From PALSA-693 sp963834725 (GTDB lineage Bacteria > Actinomycetota > Acidimicrobiia > Acidimicrobiales > Palsa-688): a stretch of DNA of 64,000 bases. Position 1 is the stretch's first letter. Each line of letters starts with the position of its first letter. Below, in pieces: positions 1 through 8,530 of the stretch. The notes beneath the pieces are model-generated. The model was given only the letters and a program-made list of their open reading frames with translations. It was not told the origin of the DNA and ran no database searches. The stretch covers positions 2,294,001 to 2,358,000 of the forward strand of contig CAWICN010000001.1 of NCBI GenBank assembly GCA_963834725.1, written 5' to 3'. The position numbers were made by a program, and so were the translations under genes.

Positions 1-87
1 GTCCGGGCCGTGCCGGTTGGAACGGCACACGACAGCGGCGACGAGGCGGCGAACAGTGCCAGCCCGGCGCGACGGACGATCCCGGCC

Positions 88-93
88 TAAAGT
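88..93 (+). promoter_or_regulatory. Candidate -10 box, leaderless start
   Basis: TAAAGT fits the actinobacterial TANNNT -10 pattern and ends 6 nt before the GTG at 100, the spacing expected if transcription begins at the start codon. No recognisable -35 is seen. The same geometry recurs before several other genes in this window. Confidence 0.4.
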
Positions 94-99
94 CGACTC

Positions 100-1239
100 G
101 TGCGTACCCGAGTAAGCGAAATGCTGGGCGTGGAGTTCCCGATCCTCGCCTTCACCCACTGTCGAGACGTGGTGGCCGCGGTAACCAACGCCGGCGGCTT
201 CGGCGTGCTCGGCGCGGTCGGCCACACGCCGGAGCAGCTCGAGATCGACCTGACCTGGATCGGCGAACACACCAAAGGTCGGCCGTACGGCATTGACCTG
301 CTCCTGCCGCAGAAGTATGCCGGGTCGGACGAGGGCGGTCTCGACCGCGAGACGCTCCGGCACCTGCTGCCGGGCGAGCAGCAGCAGTTTGTCGACGACA
401 TTCTGCGCCGCTACGAGGTGCCCGCGCTGCCCGACGAGGGGAGCGAGCGGATCGGGGGGGCAGCCATGACGATCAGCCCTCAGGGCTACGAGCCGCTCCT
501 CGACGTGGCCTTCTCCTACCCGATCAAGCTCATCGCCAGCGCCCTCGGACCGCCACCGCCCTCGCTCATCACGCGCGCCCATGAGCGCGGCGTCCTGGTG
601 GCCGCGCTGGCCGGCAACCGCGTCCACGCGACGCGCCACCAGGCGGCCGGCGCCGACCTCATCGTGGCCCAGGGCACCGAGGCCGGCGGTCACACCGGCG
701 AGATCGCCACCATGGTCCTCGTGCCCGAGGTCGTCGACGCGGTCGCGCCCACTCCGGTCCTCGCTGCGGGCGGCATCGCGACAGGCCGGCAGATCGCGGC
801 CGCCATGGCTCTCGGAGCAGAGGGCGTGTGGTGTGGCTCGGTCTGGCTCACGACCGAGGAAGCGGAAACCCATCCGGTCGTCAAGCAGAAGTTCCTCTCC
901 GCCCAGTCGTCGGACACGGTGCGGTCACGCTCGCTGACCGGCAAGCCGGCCCGCATGCTGCGCACCGCCTGGACCGACGAATGGGAGCGGGCCGACGCCC
1001 CGGCGCCCCTCCCGATGCCGTTGCAGTCGGCTCTGGTCGCTGAAGCCCAGGCGCGAATCAGGCGGTCGTCAGGCGCGGCCGGCAGCGGTGCCGAGAAGCT
1101 CGTCAACTACTTCGTCGGACAGGTCGTCGGCCGTATGGATCGGATCCGGCCGGCCCGCCAGGTCGTGCTCGACATGGCAACCGAGTACGCCGAGGTGGTC
1201 CAGCGTTTCGCCGACCAGTCCTCCCAATCGTTGACATAG
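100..1239 (+). CDS. Nitronate monooxygenase / 2-nitropropane dioxygenase-like flavoprotein
   Basis: A 379-residue TIM-barrel flavoenzyme of the NPD/nitronate monooxygenase family, which binds FMN and in characterised members oxidises nitronates. Visible signatures are the N-terminal glycine-rich NAGGFGVLGA, the GTEAGGHTG segment carrying the usual active-site His and phosphate-binding glycines, and AAGGIATGRQIAAAMALGA, typical of the FMN-phosphate loop. Many homologues near acyl-CoA genes have unproven substrates, so the true substrate may not be a nitronate. The GTG start is supported by a TANNNT box 6 nt upstream and the lack of a Shine-Dalgarno sequence. It is transcribed alone, convergent with the CaiB gene ending at 1615. 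Confidence 0.85.
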   Translation: MRTRVSEMLGVEFPILAFTHCRDVVAAVTNAGGFGVLGAVGHTPEQLEIDLTWIGEHTKGRPYGIDLLLPQKYAGSDEGGLDRETLRHLLPGEQQQFVDDILRRYEVPALPDEGSERIGGAAMTISPQGYEPLLDVAFSYPIKLIASALGPPPPSLITRAHERGVLVAALAGNRVHATRHQAAGADLIVAQGTEAGGHTGEIATMVLVPEVVDAVAPTPVLAAGGIATGRQIAAAMALGAEGVWCGSVWLTTEEAETHPVVKQKFLSAQSSDTVRSRSLTGKPARMLRTAWTDEWERADAPAPLPMPLQSALVAEAQARIRRSSGAAGSGAEKLVNYFVGQVVGRMDRIRPARQVVLDMATEYAEVVQRFADQSSQSLT

Positions 1240-1250
1240 CCGGGGCCTGA

Positions 1251-1400
1251 GGTCGCGGCATCATCATCGATCTTCTGGTTCAGAACGGAACTGTCGTCGA
1301 CGACACGGGGTCACCCCGGCGCCAGGCCGACATCGCCATAGAAGGGAAGCACATCTCGGGGTCGGTCAGGATCTCGGGCCCGCCAGGAGAAGGCCGGATT
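1251..1400 (+). pseudogene. Remnant of a D-aminoacylase-type amidohydrolase N-terminus
   Basis: Reading from 1251 in frame gives IIIDLLVQNGTVVDDTG, then SPRRQADIAIEGK, which matches the first beta-strands of the N-acyl-D-amino-acid deacylase family. The intact copy at 12124 has VIRGGTIVDGTGAPRQRADV at the same place. The similarity stops near 1350 and no metal-binding HxH or barrel follows, so only a 5-prime stub remains. There is no good start codon. The stretch from 1400 to the gene end at 1615 is open in another frame but shows no family I recognise. Confidence 0.6.
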
Positions 1401-1614
1401 CGTATGGATGATTCTCCGTCCCGTGGTCATCTTCGGAGAGGCGATCGGGTCCAACCTGAACCCGATCCCGGCGCTCGGCACCTACGCTGCCGTCCCGCGC
1501 CAGCGCGGGGGAGCCATTGCATTATCCGGGAGGGCGAGGCCTCGTCATCGAGGGCCGGTTTCCTCCGGCGGCCCTTTGCGGCGCCCTTTTCGACGGCTGG
1601 ATCAGGCCCACGAG

Positions 1615-3909
1615 TCAGCCGGGAACGGCAGCCACCTTCCGGTCGACCAGCGACGCCACTGCCGCCGTGTCCAACCCGAGCACCCCGAGCAGGACCTCGC
1701 TCGTGTGCTGGCCCGGCGATGGCGCGGGCACCCAATCGGAGTAGTCACGCCCGCCGTCGATACGGGGTGCCATCCCGTCGCACCGGAGGATGGTCCCGTC
1801 CCGCCCGGGCAGTGAAGAAAAGTAGCGGTCATAGGCGAGCTGGGCGTCCTCCATCCACTCAGGGACGCGAAGGACCGGAGCGGCCGGAACACCGCGGCGC
1901 TGGAGCGCCCTCGCCAGATCGATCTTGTCGTGGCGAACCGTCCAGGCTTCGACACTGGCATCAAGCTGGTGCCGGTCGGCATGCCGGGACGACATCGAGA
2001 CCCAACGGTCCACCGACTCCCAACCGGCATCGGCGGTCGCACAGAGCCCCGCCCACTCGTCCTCGTCGGTGACGGTGATGGCGATCCAATCATCGTCACC
2101 CCGGCAGCGATAGACGCCCCACGGCGCACAGGCCGGGTCCGCGTTGCCGTACGCGGGCGGCCGGCCGGTCAGTTGCCAGTCCACGAAGCGCTCGCCGATG
2201 AAGGCGATGCCGCACTCCTGCAGGGTCAGCTCGACGAAGCAGCCCTCGCCGGTGGCATCCCGTCGATGCAGAGCGGCCAGGACGGCGGCCGCCCCCAGAT
2301 TGCCGGAGATGGGATCAAGGATGCCTTTTGAGGTCACCCGGGGCTCGGATTCGCTGTAGCCCATCAATGCCGTGAGCCCGGTCAATGGCTCGGCGCTCGG
2401 CCCCGTCGCCAGGTAGTCGGAATACGGACCCGATGCGCCGAACCCGGAGATGCTCGCGTACACGATGCGCGGATTGGCGGTCCGCAGGACCGGATAGCTG
2501 AGCCCCAGGCCCGGCATACTCCGCGCGCTCAGATTTTCGATCACCAGGTCCGCCTGGCCGACGAGCCGGAGGAAGACATCCCGCCCCTCCGGGGTCTTCA
2601 AGTCAAGAGCGACGCTGCGCTTGTTGCGGTTGAGCTTGTCAAACAGCGCGGTCCGAAGGGGCGCACCCTCCGTTTTCTCGACCAGGATGACGTCGGCTCC
2701 GAGGTCGCCGAACGTTCGTCCACACAGCGGGGCCGCCCAGTAGTCGGACAGCTCGAGCACCCGCAGCCCGGCGAGCGGACGATCAATCCGGGCAACTGAC
2801 GCCACCGGCCCAACCCGCCCATCCCGCGAAACCGGCGCATCCTGCGGGGCCGTTGCGTCCTGCGGGACCGGCGGAACCGGCGCATGATTGCCCTGCACAC
2901 CTGTACCGGCTGCGTGGTACCGGAACGGCGCACCCGGCACCCGGGCCGGCAGGTTGGGACGGCCCGGCTGCCAGAAGCCGCGCTCACCAAGATGGCGGTC
3001 GTCGAGCACCTCGTCGAGGCTCATCAGGTGCCCTGACGCGACCCGCCACGTCTCCTCGCTGTCTTTGAAGATCCGTTCCTTGCCCCAGTCGCCGAAGGCA
3101 CGGAGGATCACCCCGTCGACGGTGTCGGGATCGGAAATGCGACCCACGTTGAGAGAGAGCGGGTGCCCTTCGGCCAGGTCGGGGCGTTCGAGCATGTAGC
3201 AAAACCGGAACCACATCTGCTCGAGTACGCAGAGCGAGAACCAACCGTCCTGACAGGGCCACAGCCCGATGGGATAGACCCCCTCGAAGCGGTTGCCGTG
3301 ACGGCTGCGCACCTGCGACCATGCCGTCCACATCACGTCCGTGAACTGGTGGGCGCCCGCGAGGCACTCCAGGATGCTCAGCTGCACCCGGGTGGGGCGA
3401 TCCCTCGCCTCGGCGACCCGCAGCGTCCCCATGGCTGTGAAGGCGGCCACCGTCCCGGCCTGATAATACGGATAGCTGCCAGGCATGGTGAGCGGCGCCC
3501 TCCCGGAATCGCCCATCAGGTCCGTGTAGCCCCCATGGGCCAGCAGGGTGGGCGCGGTCGCCTTCCAGTCCCGCCAGGGCCCGTCAAGCCCGTACGGGGT
3601 AATGCTGACGGTCACACCGCCGGCACGGCCGATGTCCAGCAGCCGGTAGTGCTCGACATCGGCCGCGGGGGCGTCCATGACCACGATGTCCGCGTCGGCG
3701 GCCAGCGCGTCGATTGATCGGCGGCCGGCCGCATCGCGATAGTCGAGGACCGCTCGCCGCTTGCCCTCGTTGAGGTACAGGTCGAGGGCGTGCTCCGGGG
3801 GGCTTTGGCGCGGCGAGGAAACCTTCACCACGTCCTCGCCCGCCCATCCGAAGACCCGACCCGACCACGCCGCCGCACCCTCGGTATCGCTCAACTCCAG
3901 GACCAGCAC
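1615..3909 (-). CDS. Tandem-fused CaiB/BaiF-family (class III) CoA-transferase
   Basis: 764 residues containing two CaiB/BaiF domains, about 1-335 and 378-764, joined by a Pro/Ala/Asp-rich linker (about 340-375). Single-domain family members are about 400 residues. They move CoA between acyl groups through an aspartyl-CoA intermediate. Here the residue aligned with that catalytic Asp is Gln176 in domain 1 (TRVQLSILEC) and Glu560 in domain 2 (GCFVELTLQECG), so neither half keeps the canonical Asp. Domain 2 otherwise carries normal family motifs (GLRVLELSDYWAAP, NRNKRSVALDLKTPEG, SISGFGASGPY). The GTG start is backed by a TAAATT box 6 nt upstream. It may be a variant transferase, a CoA-ester racemase-like enzyme or a binding protein. 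Confidence 0.85.
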   Translation of the reverse strand: MLVLELSDTEGAAAWSGRVFGWAGEDVVKVSSPRQSPPEHALDLYLNEGKRRAVLDYRDAAGRRSIDALAADADIVVMDAPAADVEHYRLLDIGRAGGVTVSITPYGLDGPWRDWKATAPTLLAHGGYTDLMGDSGRAPLTMPGSYPYYQAGTVAAFTAMGTLRVAEARDRPTRVQLSILECLAGAHQFTDVMWTAWSQVRSRHGNRFEGVYPIGLWPCQDGWFSLCVLEQMWFRFCYMLERPDLAEGHPLSLNVGRISDPDTVDGVILRAFGDWGKERIFKDSEETWRVASGHLMSLDEVLDDRHLGERGFWQPGRPNLPARVPGAPFRYHAAGTGVQGNHAPVPPVPQDATAPQDAPVSRDGRVGPVASVARIDRPLAGLRVLELSDYWAAPLCGRTFGDLGADVILVEKTEGAPLRTALFDKLNRNKRSVALDLKTPEGRDVFLRLVGQADLVIENLSARSMPGLGLSYPVLRTANPRIVYASISGFGASGPYSDYLATGPSAEPLTGLTALMGYSESEPRVTSKGILDPISGNLGAAAVLAALHRRDATGEGCFVELTLQECGIAFIGERFVDWQLTGRPPAYGNADPACAPWGVYRCRGDDDWIAITVTDEDEWAGLCATADAGWESVDRWVSMSSRHADRHQLDASVEAWTVRHDKIDLARALQRRGVPAAPVLRVPEWMEDAQLAYDRYFSSLPGRDGTILRCDGMAPRIDGGRDYSDWVPAPSPGQHTSEVLLGVLGLDTAAVASLVDRKVAAVPG

Positions 3910-3915
3910 TCCCGC

Positions 3916-3921
3916 AATTTA
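3916..3921 (-). promoter_or_regulatory. Candidate -10 box, leaderless start
   Basis: On the minus strand TAAATT is followed by 6 nt and then the GTG at 3909. There is no Shine-Dalgarno sequence between them, so a leaderless transcript for the fused CoA-transferase is likely. Confidence 0.4.
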
Positions 3922-4273
3922 ACCCTTCAGTCGAAAACCAGGATCGACCGGCCGAAGATCCAGCCACCTCCAGATCCGTGGTCGCCTGACTAATGCCCTC
4001 GATGGGACAGCGAGCCGTCACGAGGGTCGTCGATGCCGAGGCGCCCGTCGTGGGCGCCGCCAATTGAACGGTCGCTCAGTGGTGGGATACCGTGCACCGG
4101 TGGTCCGCCTGCTCGACGCCGGACAGCCGGTGCGCACCCGCCTCGCGACCAAACGCCGGGCTTCACTTTCGACTCGTCGAACAACTCGGCGTGTTTCCGG
4201 CGTCGAGTTCTGGCCGGCCCATTAGTGGATCGTTGCATCCCTGACCAGGGATCGAGTGCTTCGAGGGGGGAAC
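3922..4273. other. Divergent intergenic region between two fused CoA-transferase genes
   Basis: About 350 bp with no credible ORF. It contains a perfect inverted repeat at 4168-4181 (TTCGAC, 2 nt, GTCGAA), a possible operator for a dimeric regulator. A Shine-Dalgarno GAGGGGGG at 4263-4270 serves the plus-strand gene. No clear sigma-70 promoter is seen for that gene. Confidence 0.4.
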
Positions 4274-6898
4274 ATGGCTAGTGCCAGCGCCGGGCCGCTC
4301 ACCGTGTATCGCATTCTTGATCTCACCGACGAACGGGGCCAACTGGCCGGAGCGCTGCTCGCCAGCTTAGGAGCGGAGGTCATCCTGATCGAGCCTCCCG
4401 GTGGATCTTCCTCCCGGTCGGTGGGACCGTGGTCAAAGGGGCCGGAGGACTGTCGCCAGTCCCTCAGCCATTGGTCCTACAACCGGGGAAAGAAGTCCGT
4501 GGTGCTGGACCTGGCGACGGCACCGGGGCGGGACACCTTGCGCCACCTGGCAGAGGGCGCGGATGTGCTGATCGAATCAGGCCGGCCAGGAGAGCTCCGG
4601 TCGCTCGGGCTGGGCTACGACGACCTCGCCGCCATAAATCCCGCGCTCGTGTACGTCTCGATCACCGCCTTCGGACAGGACGGCCCGAAGGCCGGCTGGC
4701 CGGCGACGGATCTGACGGTCATGGCGTCGGCCATGGCGCTTCATCTCAGCGGCGACGCCGACCGCCCGCCGGTCAGGGTAAGCATCCCCCAGGCGTTTCT
4801 GCACGCTGGCGCCGACGCCGCCACCGGCGTCCTGCTGGCGCTCCACGAGCGCCGCTCGTCCGGGCTGGGTCAGCACGTCGATGTGTCGGCCCAGCAATCC
4901 TGTCTGCAAGCCACGCAGTCCACGGTCCTGTCGATCCCGCTTCGCTGTCCCGTTCCCCAGCGGACCGCGGGTGGCGTGCGCCTCGGCGATCTCCAGGTCC
5001 AGCTGGTATTTCCCTGCAAGGATGGCCATGTTTCGATCACCCTCCTGTTCGGCGCGGCCATCGGGCCGTTCACGGCCCGCTTCATGGAGTGGATCTACGA
5101 GGAAGGGGGCTGCGACCAGGCGACGAGGGACAAGGACTGGATCGGGTACGGCCTGTTGCTGGCAACCGGCGAAGAGCCCCTCGACGAGTACCGGCGCGTC
5201 CAGGGCGTGGTCGAGGCGTTCACCCGCACGAAGACCAAAGCCGAGCTGCTCGAGACCGCTCTCCACCGCCGGCTGCTGATTGCCCCCGTCAGCACCCTCG
5301 AGGACCTCGCCGCCAGCGAACAGCTGGCGGACCGGGAGTTCTGGGACTCTGTCGAAGACCCGTCGCTGTCAGACCAGCCCATCCGGGCTCCGGGCCCGAT
5401 GGCGCGCCTCTCGGCGACACCGCTGGCGCGTATGGGCCGGCCGCCGCGCCTGGGAGAGCACACCGAGTCCGTCGGAGACGAACCGGCCAGGCAGGTGCCG
5501 GTCACGGTCCCGGCCGCTCGTACTGCTCGGTCGGGGCAGGATGGCCGGTCGGGGCAGGATGGCCGGTCGGGGCAGGATGGCCGGTCGGGGCAGGATGGCC
5601 GGTCGGGGCAGGATGGCCGGTCGGGACAGGATGGCCGGTCGGGACAGGATGGCCGGTCGGGACAGGATGGCCGGTCGGGACAGGATGGCCGGTCGGCGCT
5701 CGAGGGCCTGAAGGTGCTCGACCTCATGTGGGTTATGGCCGGACCAGCCATCACCCGGGTCATTACCGACTATGGCGCCACGGTGGTGCGCATCGAGTCA
5801 GCGACGCGGACGGAGACGGCCCGCACCATCTCACCGTTCCTCGACAACATCCCGGAACCCGAACGATCCGGGCTCTTTTTCAACATGAACGCCGGCAAGC
5901 TGAACTGCGCCGTAAACGTGGCCAAACCCGAAGCCCGCAAGGTGATCGAGGACCTGGTCAGATGGGCCGACGTTGTCACGGAATCGTTCTCGCCGCGGGT
6001 CAAGCGGGGATGGGGTCTCAGCTACGGCGACATCCGGCAGATCAACCCCTCCGTGGTGATGATTTCGAGTTGTTTGATGGGCCAGACCGGTCCGCTCTCC
6101 GACTATGCCGGATTCGGCAACCTCGGTGCCGCCTACGCCGGCTTCTACGACCCGACCGGCTGGCCGGACCGAGGGCCGGCCGGCCCCTTCGGTGCCTACA
6201 CCGACTACGTGTCGCCTCGATACGGTCTGGCGGCGCTTCTCGCGGCCCTCGACCACCGCGACCGCACTGGCGAGGGCCAGTACATCGACCTCTCGCAGGC
6301 CGAGTCCTCCATGCACTTCCTCGCGCCGGTCATCGTGAGTCACGTCATCGGAGGGACGGGACGGGGACGGCAGGGCAACCGCGATGCCGACATGGCGCCG
6401 CACGGGGTGTACCCGGCTGCGGGCGACGACCAGTGGATCGCCATCGCCTGCCAGTCCGACCAGCAGTGGAAGGCCCTGTGCGCACTGATCGGGCGTCCCG
6501 AGCTGGCGGACGATCCGGGCCTGACGTCGGCGGCCGGCCGGCTGGCCCGCTCCGAAGAGATCGATGCCGAGCTGGCGCGGTGGACGGCCGGTCTCCCTGG
6601 CGCCGATGCGGCCCGACGGCTCCGGAGCGAGGGCATCGCCGCCCATGCCGTCCAGAGCAGCCTGGAGTGCTTCACCGACCAACAGCTCCTCCATCGCGGC
6701 CATTTCGTCGTGGTTGATCACGAGCTCCACGGTCTGGTGCATGTGGAGGGACCGAGGTTCAAGCTCTCTCGAACACCGGGGTCCGTCCAGGGGCGCATTT
6801 CCGCGGTGGGCGGCGACACCTACGCGGTCCTGTCGGACATCCTCGGCTACAGCGAGGACCGGATCACCGACCTGTATGCGGCGGAGGCCCTGGAGTAG
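4274..6898 (+). CDS. Tandem-fused CaiB/BaiF-family CoA-transferase with repeat linker
   Basis: 874 residues with two CaiB/BaiF domains (about 10-400 and 474-870). Both keep the catalytic Asp: D203 in GLGQHVDVSAQQ and D672 in GEGQYIDLSQAES. The halves are joined by a hydrophilic linker containing nine exact copies of the hexapeptide RSGQDG (residues 419-472), encoded by an 18-bp tandem repeat. The ATG at 4274 is preferred over the in-frame GTG at 4256 because a GAGGGGGG Shine-Dalgarno lies 3 nt before it. The gene is divergent from the other fused transferase. A two-domain chain probably mimics the interlocked dimer of this family; the acyl substrate is unknown. Confidence 0.88.
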   Translation: MASASAGPLTVYRILDLTDERGQLAGALLASLGAEVILIEPPGGSSSRSVGPWSKGPEDCRQSLSHWSYNRGKKSVVLDLATAPGRDTLRHLAEGADVLIESGRPGELRSLGLGYDDLAAINPALVYVSITAFGQDGPKAGWPATDLTVMASAMALHLSGDADRPPVRVSIPQAFLHAGADAATGVLLALHERRSSGLGQHVDVSAQQSCLQATQSTVLSIPLRCPVPQRTAGGVRLGDLQVQLVFPCKDGHVSITLLFGAAIGPFTARFMEWIYEEGGCDQATRDKDWIGYGLLLATGEEPLDEYRRVQGVVEAFTRTKTKAELLETALHRRLLIAPVSTLEDLAASEQLADREFWDSVEDPSLSDQPIRAPGPMARLSATPLARMGRPPRLGEHTESVGDEPARQVPVTVPAARTARSGQDGRSGQDGRSGQDGRSGQDGRSGQDGRSGQDGRSGQDGRSGQDGRSGQDGRSALEGLKVLDLMWVMAGPAITRVITDYGATVVRIESATRTETARTISPFLDNIPEPERSGLFFNMNAGKLNCAVNVAKPEARKVIEDLVRWADVVTESFSPRVKRGWGLSYGDIRQINPSVVMISSCLMGQTGPLSDYAGFGNLGAAYAGFYDPTGWPDRGPAGPFGAYTDYVSPRYGLAALLAALDHRDRTGEGQYIDLSQAESSMHFLAPVIVSHVIGGTGRGRQGNRDADMAPHGVYPAAGDDQWIAIACQSDQQWKALCALIGRPELADDPGLTSAAGRLARSEEIDAELARWTAGLPGADAARRLRSEGIAAHAVQSSLECFTDQQLLHRGHFVVVDHELHGLVHVEGPRFKLSRTPGSVQGRISAVGGDTYAVLSDILGYSEDRITDLYAAEALE
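5528..5689 (+). repeat. 18-bp tandem repeat, nine copies, within coding sequence
   Basis: Nine units of CGGTCGGG(G/A)CAGGATGGC, in frame, each encoding RSGQDG. Units 1-5 have GGG and units 6-9 have GGA at the same Gly codon, so the array falls into two clean blocks. That pattern suggests block duplication. It forms the interdomain linker of the fused CoA-transferase. Confidence 0.95.
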
Positions 6899-6911
6899 GG
6901 GCGTCAGGTCC

Positions 6912-6944
6912 GGATCAGAGCAGGATCAGAGCCGGATCAGAGCC
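6912..6944. repeat. 11-bp tandem repeat, three copies
   Basis: Three units of GGATCAGAGC(A/C) lie just past the fused transferase stop and run through the stop codon of the convergent VOC gene (6937-6939), so they also encode its last residues. Confidence 0.8.
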
Positions 6945-7707
6945 GGAACCGCACCCCGCAGATCGTCACCGCGCCGTCGTCGACGGGCAACCCCCGCTCC
7001 GACGCCGCCGCCATTGCCGCCGCCGCGTCGACGGCCACCAGATCAACGCCGACGATGGTGTCACCGCTGTGGGCCTGCGTTTCCGGTCCCCGGGCCAGGA
7101 AGCGGATATCGGCGTTGTCGAGCGGCAACACGGGGATGCTGTCCCGCTCTTCGACCGGGATTTCCGTGATCGCGCTCCAGCGGGCCGCGACCTGCTCGGG
7201 GTCGCCCACCTCCAGGTCGAGCCCGCGTATGCCGTCCACAATCTCGGTACGTCTGGCCTTCTGCCAGTCGGGTCCCGCCGGCTCCCAGGGCCCGTAGGGG
7301 TCCTCGCCTCCCCGCTGCCAGTCGATTTCGAAGAACGAGCCGCCCGTGTCGCGGGGATGCAGCTGCATGACGTTGTAGTCGTCCCGCTGGGATTCAAGAA
7401 CCACCCGAATGCCGAGATCGGCGACCAGCTGGCGGATGCGGGCATGGTCATCGCAATGAGTGATCACCATGTAGCCACCGTCGCCGCCGCGCCGTTCGAG
7501 CTGGCGGCCGGCGGCCGTGCCCTCCTGCACGGGCGAGACCACCTCGATGAACTGTGTCCCGACGGGCAAGACGGCGTTCTGCAGCCCGAAGGTGGCCACC
7601 CCGGGGTCGCGGTAGGCGACCTCGAGGCCCAACGTGGCGTGGAAGTTGTCCAGAACCTCCTGGAGATTGCCTGCCACGAGTGCTACCTGGCGGAGCCGGA
7701 TCCACAT
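6937..7707 (-). CDS. VOC-superfamily (glyoxalase-like) protein
   Basis: 256 residues with two vicinal-oxygen-chelate modules. The first begins RLRQVALVAGNLQEVLDNFH, a typical opening beta-alpha unit, and has FFEIDWQRGG near 135. The second begins near IVDGIRGLDLEVGDPEQV. Members bind a divalent metal and act as dioxygenases, isomerases or glyoxalases, so no reaction can be assigned. A strong AAGGAGGT Shine-Dalgarno (7715-7722) lies 7 nt before the ATG. It is the third gene of a minus-strand operon after the phytanoyl-CoA dioxygenase-like and enoyl-CoA hydratase genes, 28 bp behind the latter. Confidence 0.75.
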   Translation of the reverse strand: MWIRLRQVALVAGNLQEVLDNFHATLGLEVAYRDPGVATFGLQNAVLPVGTQFIEVVSPVQEGTAAGRQLERRGGDGGYMVITHCDDHARIRQLVADLGIRVVLESQRDDYNVMQLHPRDTGGSFFEIDWQRGGEDPYGPWEPAGPDWQKARRTEIVDGIRGLDLEVGDPEQVAARWSAITEIPVEERDSIPVLPLDNADIRFLARGPETQAHSGDTIVGVDLVAVDAAAAMAAASERGLPVDDGAVTICGVRFRL

Positions 7708-7735
7708 CTTTCGAACCTCCTTAGTGCCTCAGATC

Positions 7736-8530
7736 TCATCCAGCGTTGCGAGCGAAGTTGGGGGGACGTTTCTCGACGAAGGCGCGGAATGCCTCTGCCG
7801 TTTCCGGGCTCGCCGACACGACAAGATGGCGGTCCGCTTCGAGCGCGATGAAGTCCGCGAAGGTCATGCGCTCGGCGGCGAGGTAGTTGGCCTTCATCGT
7901 CAGGAGGGCGCGGGGCGAGGCGGCCAGCAACCGCTCCACGATCGCCTCGGTCTCGGCCCGGAAGGAGTCGTCGGGGAAGACGCGCGCCACCAGGCCGAGC
8001 CGAAGTGCTTCGTCCGCGCCGAACTTACCGGGCAGGAATGACAGGTCTCGTGCCTTGGCCGCCCCCACGATGCGAGGCAGGCTCCACGGCAGTCCCATGT
8101 CCCCGGCGACGGCGACGTCGAGAAAGGCGGTGTTCATCTTGGCCGACGCGGCCATGACCCGCAGGTCGCAGGCCAGCGCCCAGCCCAAACCGGCGCCGGC
8201 GCAGGCGCCATTGATGGCAGCCAGGGTGACGGCGGGGATCTCGTGAAAAAGGGTTGTCACCTGGAAATGCCGGGCCGACGAGCGCTCGTCGGTCTCGCCG
8301 GCCGTGAAATGGGTCAGGTCGGCACCCGGGCAGAACCCCCTGCCTTCGCCGGTGAGCACCAGCACCCGGATGCTGCTGTCAGCCGCGGCGCGCGTGAGCG
8401 CCTCGTAGGTCTCTCGCAGCATCTGGTTGGTCATACCGTTCAAGCGGTCTGGCCGGTTGAGGGTCAGCCGGGCCAGACCCCCGGAGGTCTCGTAGCGGAT
8501 GGTCTGGTAGCTCGTATCGCTATCGCTCAT
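7736..8530 (-). CDS. Enoyl-CoA hydratase/isomerase (crotonase) family protein
   Basis: 264 residues from MSDSDTSYQ. The first oxyanion-hole segment is LTGEGRGFCPGADL and the second is AINGACAGAGLGWALACDLR, where an Ala or Gly stands where many hydratases have a catalytic Glu, so hydratase activity is uncertain. The C-terminal trimerisation helices are present. The ATG overlaps the stop of the upstream dioxygenase gene as ATGA, with GGAGGTGA just before, indicating translational coupling. An upstream in-frame start at 8668 would only add out-of-family residues read through the neighbour. Confidence 0.88.
   Translation of the reverse strand: MSDSDTSYQTIRYETSGGLARLTLNRPDRLNGMTNQMLRETYEALTRAAADSSIRVLVLTGEGRGFCPGADLTHFTAGETDERSSARHFQVTTLFHEIPAVTLAAINGACAGAGLGWALACDLRVMAASAKMNTAFLDVAVAGDMGLPWSLPRIVGAAKARDLSFLPGKFGADEALRLGLVARVFPDDSFRAETEAIVERLLAASPRALLTMKANYLAAERMTFADFIALEADRHLVVSASPETAEAFRAFVEKRPPNFARNAG

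Noticed and set aside
1404..2072. 222-residue plus-strand ORF after the amidohydrolase relic
   Set aside because: It is largely antisense to the fused CoA-transferase and low in complexity; only the first part has a recognisable relic.
5528..5689. Possible CRISPR array
   Set aside because: Units are contiguous without spacers, 18 bp, in frame, and no cas gene is nearby. The other tandem arrays also lack spacers.
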